Of a stretch of DNA of 40,499 bases, positions 35,101 through 40,499 are shown piece after piece. The translations under genes were made by a program, and so were the position numbers. The DNA comes from an uncultured Coriobacteriaceae bacterium (GTDB lineage Bacteria; Actinomycetota; Coriobacteriia; Coriobacteriales; Atopobiaceae). The notes under the pieces were generated by a model. The model had not been told where the DNA came from. It did not search any database and worked only from the letters and a program-made list of their open reading frames with translations. Numbering within the stretch: the stretch's first letter is position 1; every line of letters begins with the position of its first letter. Location of the stretch: assembly GCA_902798915.1 (NCBI GenBank), contig CADBYM010000051.1:1-40499 (forward strand), read 5' to 3'.

Positions 35101-35325
35101 GACCTTGTGTTTGGTAACGTGAGTGCCCGAAGGCTCCCGCGCGTGAGCGTTCCGCCGAATGGGGAGGGCGAGCCGGGTATGGGTGACCTTCTTGACCACA
35201 CCGAGGAGCTCATCGCGGAACAGGTGCAACAGATGCTCGCGGGCAACGTGGAGGCACGGCCACGCGACAGGCGCTCCTGTGACTATTGTCCCGTCACGCA
35301 ATGCGAGAAGAGGGTGGCGCAATAA
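32110..35325 (+). CDS. addB: AddB-like exonuclease subunit (PD-(D/E)XK, Fe-S) without a visible Walker A
   Basis: The 1,071-residue protein pairs with AddA in double-strand-break end resection. ATG at 32110 has GGAGGGGG 6 nt upstream. The C-terminal RecB-type nuclease has D911 in GTVDRIDV and D925-Y-K927 in VIIDYKNK. Four cysteines, C737 (YLECPYKWF), C1057, C1060 and C1065 (SCDYCPVTQC), form the [4Fe-4S] staple typical of AddB. At the N-terminus, where Firmicutes AddB has GxxGSGKT, only ITTREERLVGTDVV is seen, so ATP binding by this subunit is doubtful. The central part is a degenerate helicase fold. The stop overlaps the addA start by one base. Confidence 0.88.
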   Translation: MALTIITTREERLVGTDVVRVLRRAVETCGSAVLLVLSLAQVTDAQRDLAREDGLALGVKTTTPVVWARGCWETWGDGRAIADGSVLTVLAYEAMRSSTPDERGPLALLPGTVGVLARLVADSLPWLPLDECGRVRMDACERAGLTHAETCLVRLAGKLSQMLVQFGYVSVSEATALLSAKLVGGDVPAPHVVATGFTRAARADRELLGAFARGGELFVVAPAERTPSYEQAWLLVDALREALGGDSAMLDAREEGAPLVREPELQGLLDDLFGDARRAVGASCPVEMLLPAGPLAEAEVVARRVCELVGELADAKPYRGPSVVVAVPDAQRAWRELVPKLEERGISARIQWTQPLTDGGSARAFLDFALEVARLSELAASWPEPRQGLEGPVPQLGDMSWWPPRSLIDFLLEDLAHVEPHKAWRLDAAWRGNRLLTPARVLEMLQSERLTSAPVARATVELLRGRVGSAAAKLLAPYAGVHESRDAAADEARAALEGMLSLAKTIRNLGVSFDPRHADERPLSEVVSLLGWAAEGRQMVSRIGVGPNKERPEVLVTNVSQAAQLAQASVGAVVLCGLTSTEQPIEGKEDVLQAVLERLGVEPKASPLTQSRAEFRAALGVSRSRVVVERALCDADGKETYPSVMLSELMSAYGVSAGTSPTQLPFAVGLWSERLLARNLSDSGLPAECVATCEVAPAGHLTSASSGLVFVPQAGRDSLPDGLPILSASQVETYLECPYKWFSLRRLRLGTVDAGHAAPEMGTFAHRVLEVTHRRLLLRALEAEGAGALGEALTEEDLLARVELDPARHIEGSCVSGKNLEEAIAALELEFDLHREHMFLEHSPRPSQQLLIAHDSSERAQEQQLKEDLISSLAYQTRILEGFEPRFFEWGFGRHEELVPYAGAYFTGTVDRIDVSPHGTAVIIDYKNKRPEGFAAEYDALQDGVLEGTKLPSRVQSLIYAQVVRRAFEGRLRLVGSVYLSTKAPHALAGVGDANVVDLVFGNVSARRLPRVSVPPNGEGEPGMGDLLDHTEELIAEQVQQMLAGNVEARPRDRRSCDYCPVTQCEKRVAQ

Positions 35326-38300
35326 TGGCAACGATAGACCTTTCGAGGCTCAACAATTCCCAACGCGATGTGGTTCTCAGGCTTGACGAGCCCTTGTTCG
35401 TTGCTGCAGGCGCAGGTTCGGGCAAGACGTTCACGCTCACGGCGCGCCTCGTCCATGCCCTTTCCAAAGGGTCCGATGAGGATGGCGGCCGCTACCTGAA
35501 CTCGATTGACGAGGCGCTGGTCATCACCTTTACCAAGGCAGCGGCTATGGAGATAAAGGACCGCGTGCGCGGGGCGCTCCGCCAGGCGGGCGAGGAAGAC
35601 CCGCACCTGCGTGAGGAGTCTCTGCGTGTCGACGGCGCATGGATATCCACGATTCACGGCATGTGCTCGCGCATCCTCAAGCGACATGGAGTGGAGCTGG
35701 GCATCGATGCATCCTTCGAAGTGTGCGAGGGGAGTGTCGCCGAAGCGCTTCTGGCTCGAGCGCTCGACGAGGTGCTCACGAAGGCGCAGGAGGAGGGGGC
35801 CTACGACGCGCTCTTTTCGGAGTTTCCGCTCTGGGGGCAGAGCGAGGGCGCGACCTCGGTGGTGGGCATGATCAAGCTCCTTCGTGATGAGGCCGCGAAG
35901 TGTTCGCATGGCTATGACGACCTCGTGTGTCCGCGTTCGAACGAGACCATGGCCGAGGTGGGGCGGCTGCGCCGTTGCTTTGAGGCGTTGGCCGGGTTCA
36001 AGCTCACGCAGAAGCAGCAGGAGGACGTCTTTGCATCACTCAAAGCCCTCGACGGCTTCTATTCGCTGCCTCCTACGGAGCGTACGCCCGAGCGGGCCTG
36101 CGAAGCGCTCGCGTCGGTCAAGATGCCCAGGATTCAGCGAAAGGATGCCAAGCCCTTGATGGACGACGTGCGCGAGGCGCGTGCCGCCGCGACGGTTTGC
36201 GCTCACTTTGAGCGTGTCCAGGATTTCGCGCCGCAACTCGTTGCCTTGGCTCGGCGGGTTGATGGCTGCTACGCCCGTCTCAAGCATGAGCGCTCATATG
36301 TGGACAACAATGACCTCATCGATCTCGCCTTGCGTGCGGTGCAGACAAACGCGCAGATTGCACGCGACTATGCGGGTCGCTTCAAGCTGGTGATGATTGA
36401 TGAGTTCCAAGATACCGACCAGAAGCAGCTCCAACTCATCTCGTTACTCTCGGGGCAGGATGCGCGGCATCTCACTACGGTGGGCGACGCCCAACAGTCC
36501 ATCTATCGATTCAGGGGTGGTGACGTAGAGGTGTTTCGCGCGCGTGGGCGCGGCCTTCCGCAGGAGGTCCACGTGCAGATGGACGTGAACTATCGTAGCG
36601 ACCACCACGTGTTGGCGTTGGTGGAGCGCGTGTGCGGAGACGCAGGCATCTTGGATGACTTTCTCAAGCTGGCCGGCAATGCTGGTCGTAGAAGCAACTA
36701 TAGAGCACGCACTGCATCGGGTGAGGAGCTACCGCGCGTGTTCTTGGAGGTGGCGCAGGGAGGGCCGGCATCGCTCACGAGTGCAACGCTTGCTGCGCAG
36801 CTCGCAGACCGTTTGGCACAGCTCGCGCATGCCGGACAGCCGGTTTCGAGCATGGCTCTTCTGCTGGGAAGAACGAGCAGTGTGCAGCTCTACTTGGACG
36901 CCTTGCGGGCGCGTGGGTTGGCGGCGGTCGTCACGGGCGGATCGTCGTTCACATCCACGACGGAGGTCGGCGTCATACAGGCCCTGCTGCACACCTTCGC
37001 GAATCCGCACGATACCGAGGACGGACTCTTCCGCGTGCTTTCCAGTGACATGTTCCGCTTGGATGCCGATGACTTTTGCATGTTGGGAACGCGCGAGCAG
37101 GACGTGCTCGACGCGCCGACCAAGCGCCAGATCGAGCAGTGCTTCATGGGCGGTGACTTGGAGCTGTATGGTGGGGCGGATCCCTCGCCGCGGCTGGAAG
37201 TTGCTCACGAGGTCCTCACACGTGCGTTCGCACGCCTGCGAAGTTGGGAGCTGGCGGATGTGTGTCAGGCTGCCATCGAGGAGAGCGGCTGGCTGGCGCG
37301 CCTCGAGCAGAAGGGGACCGACGGACTTGCGGTCGCTGCCAACGTGCTGGCGGCCGTGCGGTACGTGCGCGAGCTCACGACGAGCCTTGGTCTTGGCGTT
37401 GCCCGCGCGGCCGACGAGTTCGACAAGTGGCTCTCGGTTGCCAAGCTTACGCCCAAGGGACTTGCGGGCGACGCGATCGAGGCCGTGCAGGTCATGACCG
37501 TACACGGCTCGAAGGGCTTGCAGTTCGGGGTTACCGCAGTGGCCGAGTGCTGGGGGAAGCCTTCCATCAAGGGGAGGGTCTTGGTGGGCCCCGTTGAGGG
37601 ACGCCGCGTGTTGTGCGTGGTTCCCAAGACGGACACTTCGAACTTCTCGAAGCTATGTAACCAGCTCGAGACGCCGCATGATGCGCGTGCGTGCTCGAAC
37701 GTGGCCGAATGGGCGGCATGGCTCAAGGAGGCGGAGCTGCGTGAGCAGGCGGCAGAGAAGGCGCGCCTTCTGTACGTGGCTCTGACGAGGGCCGAGGAGG
37801 CTCTGGTTGTTGGTTTGCCCATAGCAGAGAAGGAATACTATCAGTCTGAGTTGGCCATGGGGATGCTGGGGGCGTTCCCTGAGCTTGACGAGCCCACGCC
37901 TGGCGAGTGCGAGGTGAGCATCGAGCCAGAGCTTGGCATCAGCTGCGAGGCGCGCGAAGACGACGGCATGGGCGGTACGTGCATCGTGCGTCGCCGCATG
38001 TCGGTCAGCCCTGCGCTGGCACGCGTGGTCGAGCTGCGTCGCGGAGAAGAGAAGGACGACCCATGGCAGGCCGTCTCGGCAGGGACGCTTGCAGGTTTTG
38101 ATGGGGAGCTGCCGGAAGCGGTCTCGCTCGTGCCGCTGCTCGGTACGGTGATGACTGGGCGCGACGATTCCGAGACGTTGGGTACACCGCGCGAAACCTT
38201 TGAGTTGTTTGATGTCGAGCATCGCGACCTTGCGGTCTATGGCTGGCGCGAGCGCGAGGGTATCTATAGCTATTCGTCGTTGCATGCGGCGATGGTTGCC

Positions 38301-38885
38301 GAAGAGCGTGCGCGGAGGGGCATGTCGGAGGAGCTGCCCTCTGAGGCGCAGCTCGATGCGGATGCTGAGGGCAGTGCCTATTTCGACGATGCCGACAAGG
38401 CCACGGCGTTGGGTTCCGCATTCCATGAGTTGGCGCAGATTATGGTGGAGTCGGGAAGCGACAAGCATGACCCGGCGCGACTGGAGGCACTCGCACGCAC
38501 TTGGCACCTCTCCGAACGACAACTGGTGCGCCTGCATGCCGCCATCGCTCGCTGGGAGTCATCCGACTTGCTGCGCGAGACCTGTGGCTATGCGCTTCGG
38601 CGCGCGGAGGTGCCCTTCTTCGTGCATGTGCCGGAGTCGTCGCATGGTGACTACTTCGAAGGTGCCATCGACCTGCTGTGTACCGAGGGGACATCATGCG
38701 CTGGCCATGCGCTAGTTGTGGACTACAAGACCGGAGACCTTGACCTTACGGAAGAGGAGGTCGCGCAACGCCACGAGCTGCAGGCCCGACTCTATGCCGA
38801 GACCCTGCTCTCACAGGGATTCGCTGAGGTGAACTGCGCCTTCATCTGTGTGGAGACTGGTGTTGTCGTGCGCTGGGACTACTAA
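35325..38885 (+). CDS. addA: AddA-like UvrD-family helicase/exonuclease
   Basis: The 1,186-residue protein is a superfamily 1 helicase with a C-terminal nuclease. Motif I is AGAGSGKT (28-35), Ia ITFTKAAAMEI, II VMIDEFQDTD (D359, E360), III VGDAQQSIYRFRGGD, V QVMTVHGSKGLQF and VI RLLYVALTRAEE. The nuclease has H1034, D1116 in GAIDLL and D1133-Y-K1135 in VVDYKTGD, with the trailing HELQARLYAE. With AddB it should unwind and degrade DNA ends and load RecA. ATG at 35325 overlaps the addB TAA (TAATG), so translation is coupled. Length matches AddA (about 1,200). Confidence 0.93.
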   Translation: MATIDLSRLNNSQRDVVLRLDEPLFVAAGAGSGKTFTLTARLVHALSKGSDEDGGRYLNSIDEALVITFTKAAAMEIKDRVRGALRQAGEEDPHLREESLRVDGAWISTIHGMCSRILKRHGVELGIDASFEVCEGSVAEALLARALDEVLTKAQEEGAYDALFSEFPLWGQSEGATSVVGMIKLLRDEAAKCSHGYDDLVCPRSNETMAEVGRLRRCFEALAGFKLTQKQQEDVFASLKALDGFYSLPPTERTPERACEALASVKMPRIQRKDAKPLMDDVREARAAATVCAHFERVQDFAPQLVALARRVDGCYARLKHERSYVDNNDLIDLALRAVQTNAQIARDYAGRFKLVMIDEFQDTDQKQLQLISLLSGQDARHLTTVGDAQQSIYRFRGGDVEVFRARGRGLPQEVHVQMDVNYRSDHHVLALVERVCGDAGILDDFLKLAGNAGRRSNYRARTASGEELPRVFLEVAQGGPASLTSATLAAQLADRLAQLAHAGQPVSSMALLLGRTSSVQLYLDALRARGLAAVVTGGSSFTSTTEVGVIQALLHTFANPHDTEDGLFRVLSSDMFRLDADDFCMLGTREQDVLDAPTKRQIEQCFMGGDLELYGGADPSPRLEVAHEVLTRAFARLRSWELADVCQAAIEESGWLARLEQKGTDGLAVAANVLAAVRYVRELTTSLGLGVARAADEFDKWLSVAKLTPKGLAGDAIEAVQVMTVHGSKGLQFGVTAVAECWGKPSIKGRVLVGPVEGRRVLCVVPKTDTSNFSKLCNQLETPHDARACSNVAEWAAWLKEAELREQAAEKARLLYVALTRAEEALVVGLPIAEKEYYQSELAMGMLGAFPELDEPTPGECEVSIEPELGISCEAREDDGMGGTCIVRRRMSVSPALARVVELRRGEEKDDPWQAVSAGTLAGFDGELPEAVSLVPLLGTVMTGRDDSETLGTPRETFELFDVEHRDLAVYGWREREGIYSYSSLHAAMVAEERARRGMSEELPSEAQLDADAEGSAYFDDADKATALGSAFHELAQIMVESGSDKHDPARLEALARTWHLSERQLVRLHAAIARWESSDLLRETCGYALRRAEVPFFVHVPESSHGDYFEGAIDLLCTEGTSCAGHALVVDYKTGDLDLTEEEVAQRHELQARLYAETLLSQGFAEVNCAFICVETGVVVRWDY

Positions 38886-38892
38886 CGAATGG

Positions 38893-38937
38893 ACCCGCCC
38901 CGGCCACCAAGATGATTACCTGGTGATCGGGGCGGGT
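38893..38937. terminator. Hairpin between convergent addA and membrane protein genes
   Basis: ACCCGCCCCG (38893-38902) and CGGGGCGGGT (38928-38937) pair perfectly, with an inner ACCA/TGGT pairing. It lies 8 nt after the addA stop and 3 nt beyond the end of the reverse-strand gene, so it can serve both. Confidence 0.65.
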
Positions 38938-38939
38938 TC

Positions 38940-39164
38940 CTAGCGACTCATGAACGAGAGTACGAGCATGATGATGCCGATCACCATGCCGATCCTGGCG
39001 GTGATGTACCCGACGCGTCGTACGTCCTCCGAATTCCTGACGGAGAGCATCGCCCGATAGGGCAGGAGGTTTTTGTCGCCGGTCTTTACGAGAATCGCCC
39101 CATAGGCCACCAGCGCCACGGCAAAGATGAGAAAAAACGTTCGTGTGTGTTGCAAATCGTCCAT
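38940..39164 (-). CDS. Small two-helix membrane protein
   Basis: The 74-residue product has two hydrophobic segments (about residues 9-26 and 53-72) joined by a charged cytosolic or external loop (KTGDKNLLPYRAMLSVRNSEDVRR). ATG at 39164 has GGCGGGAC upstream, and the gene starts 10 nt after the lipoprotein stop, so the two form an operon. I recognise no family. Confidence 0.75.
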   Translation of the reverse strand: MDDLQHTRTFFLIFAVALVAYGAILVKTGDKNLLPYRAMLSVRNSEDVRRVGYITARIGMVIGIIMLVLSFMSR

Positions 39165-39174
39165 GGTGTCCCGC

Positions 39175-40047
39175 CTATTGGATTTCGCACACGAGGGCGG
39201 TAACGGCTTCGTCGCTCAGGGGGTAGGCGACCTCGGGGTCGTCTTGGTCGCGAGTCGTGATGCTGTAGCTAAAGTTGTCAGAAATCCAGATGGCCTTGGA
39301 TGCCTTGCCCTTCTCGTTGCCGAAGCAATGCACGGTCCAACCGTCTGCCTCCAGATCCCACTCCTCGGCATACTCATTGAAGTCGCCCGAGACGTCTTTG
39401 CTCTCTTGATTGAGTCCCTTGCGCACCGTGAGCTCGGCCGTGCCTATTGTGCCGTCTGCTTCGGCGAGGTGCATCATATACTGGTAGCCCTTCCAGCTCA
39501 GCGGGGTACCGTCTACCTCCATGTCGTCGGCGGGCACCTCGAAGTAGCCGACGCCTGCGCCGTCGGCTGCCTCCTGGGGGGTCTGCGCGTCCGACCAGGG
39601 ATTCGCGAGGCCGACGTCTCCGCGCGTCATGTCTACCTCCGAAAGTGCGTCGTCGAGTGTGGCGTCTGCTTGGCTCTGCGCCGCCTCGTCGTAGGCGATG
39701 ACGTCCACCGTACCGACGGCGTCCTGAGCACTGATGGTCACGTCAATCTGTCCGTTTGCCGGTACAAGATCGGCGATGTTGTTGGTGAGCTCCTTGTCAA
39801 ATACCACGTCGCCCTTCTCATCGGTTGCCGTGACGTGGAACGAGCCCTGCTCCACGATGTGGTTGACGCAGAGGCCATATCCCTCGTCGATGGTGATCTC
39901 TCCATCGCCCGTACCCGCCACGTTGTCGGTGGCCACGACATGGATGCCCGTCTCGTCAGTGTTGATGTCGAGCGTGGGGGTGCCGCCACATGCCGCCAGC
40001 GAGAGTGACGTTGCCAGTGTGGCGACGAATGCAATGATCTTCTTCAT
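39175..40047 (-). CDS. Predicted lipoprotein
   Basis: The 290-residue protein starts at ATG 40047 with GGGAGG 6 nt upstream; the frame to 40176 is longer but unsupported. MKKIIAFVATLATSLSLAAC is a clear lipoprotein signal with C20 as the lipidated residue. The mature part has a beta-rich first half (TDNVAGTGDGEITIDEGYG, VTATDEKGDVVFDKEL). A second half follows, with aromatic residues near YFEVPADDMEVDG and a C-terminal segment ending VTALVCEIQ. No enzyme motif is visible. It is co-transcribed with the small membrane protein downstream. Confidence 0.85.
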   Translation of the reverse strand: MKKIIAFVATLATSLSLAACGGTPTLDINTDETGIHVVATDNVAGTGDGEITIDEGYGLCVNHIVEQGSFHVTATDEKGDVVFDKELTNNIADLVPANGQIDVTISAQDAVGTVDVIAYDEAAQSQADATLDDALSEVDMTRGDVGLANPWSDAQTPQEAADGAGVGYFEVPADDMEVDGTPLSWKGYQYMMHLAEADGTIGTAELTVRKGLNQESKDVSGDFNEYAEEWDLEADGWTVHCFGNEKGKASKAIWISDNFSYSITTRDQDDPEVAYPLSDEAVTALVCEIQ

Positions 40048-40335
40048 GGTGAACCTCCCGGGTGTTGAGCTGATGGGTGACTGGTGCCTCATATGCATAT
40101 TGTACGCGCGTGATGTGCGGTTGTCCCATAGGTTGGCATGCGAACGGATGCCGTTAGCATCGAGGTTTCGCACCAAATGCGCTTTGCATGCCTGAGGGCC
40201 GGTGCTTTTGCGATATCTGGTGTTTTGCGAACGGCGGGAAGGTTGGCAACGGTGGTGCGGGGACTGGTGACGGGGGCGGTGGGGCCGTTAACGGGGCAAA
40301 GGCCAGTCGATGGGTATATAGCCTATAAGCATAAA
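40048..40335. other. Intergenic region upstream of the lipoprotein
   Basis: This stretch is GC- and G-rich on the forward strand around 40220-40300. On the reverse strand TATATA near 40314-40319 could be a -10 for the lipoprotein but is over 260 nt from its start. I see no gene or RNA. Confidence 0.35.
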
Positions 40336-40414
40336 TGCGGAAAATCGACACATACAATGGCGGCCAACAGGGAATTTACCGATTTTGATAACGATTTTCC
40401 GCACTGGCTATTAT
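40336..40414 (+). promoter_or_regulatory. Candidate operator-promoter for a gene beyond the right edge
   Basis: TTGATA (40385-40390) and TATTAT (40409-40414) are 18 nt apart, a good sigma-70 promoter reading rightward. TGCGGAAAATCG (40336-40347) is the perfect inverse of CGATTTTCCGCA (40392-40403), the second half lying in the spacer. A further CGATTTT at 40380-40386 touches the -35. This looks like a repressor looping across two sites. Confidence 0.5.
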
Positions 40415-40499
40415 ATACTCTACACCCCCTCAGAGTATCCCCTGCTAGATGGCCTAGCTCTCAATCTTTGATGTTCTATACACTCATGACCTCGTGTTT
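40415..40499. other. Window end, no gene seen
   Basis: The last 85 nt carry no start codon with a ribosome binding site and probably form the leader of a gene outside the window. Confidence 0.3.

Overview
The window looks like chromosomal DNA of a GC-rich anaerobic actinobacterium of class Coriobacteriia, most likely an Olsenella/Atopobiaceae relative. This is inferred from family content and layout, not from a search. The supporting features are a sufCBDSU-rrf2 iron-sulfur operon, gatCAB, an AddAB-type exonuclease pair with [4Fe-4S] cysteines, InlB-type (Listeria-Bacteroides) repeat surface proteins, and two genes of the AAA-ATPase_like/DUF1703 family common in gut anaerobes. No tRNA, rRNA or CRISPR array was recognised.

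Region 1-5,030 is accessory. Two reverse-strand AAA-ATPase/PD-(D/E)XK genes flank a forward macrodomain gene. The block is bracketed by two remnants that read as the C-terminus of the same IS21-family IstB protein (2-85 and about 4682-5022). The left remnant abuts the first nuclease gene, which has lost its C-terminal tail. Region 5,030-6,800 holds a tandem duplication of a zinc-ribbon four-helix membrane protein.

Region 6,805-12,340 is the suf operon, transcribed leftward as sufC-sufB-sufD-sufS-sufU and ending with an Rrf2 regulator that carries four cysteines. A 24-nt near-perfect palindrome overlaps the predicted suf promoter and is the likely operator. Region 12,535-21,655 is a patchwork: a GH1 6-phospho-beta-glucosidase, a zinc-ribbon/InlB-repeat membrane protein, a frameshifted Cof-type HAD phosphatase, a lipoprotein, a 163-nt giant hairpin, and a large sortase-type surface protein split by a frameshift at a recombined internal repeat.

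Region 21,687-25,093 is gatCAB (tRNA-dependent Gln/Asn formation) with translationally coupled genes and a strong hairpin just before gatC. A DUF2442-HTH gene and a 500-nt AT-rich segment with a perfect 24-nt palindrome follow. A LysR gene then diverges from dapA-dapB (lysine/diaminopimelate pathway), and the long dapA leader carries a T-box-like motif.

Region 29,135-40,499 holds a membrane protein, a FucO-like iron alcohol dehydrogenase, a holin-4-like membrane protein, a YerC/TrpR-like regulator, the addB-addA pair (double-strand break processing), a small membrane protein, and a lipoprotein. A candidate operator-promoter at the right edge faces out of the window. The points most worth a second look are the giant hairpin, the repeat-driven frameshift in the surface protein, the T-box-like dapAB leader, the suf operator, and the IS21-bracketed ATPase/macrodomain block.
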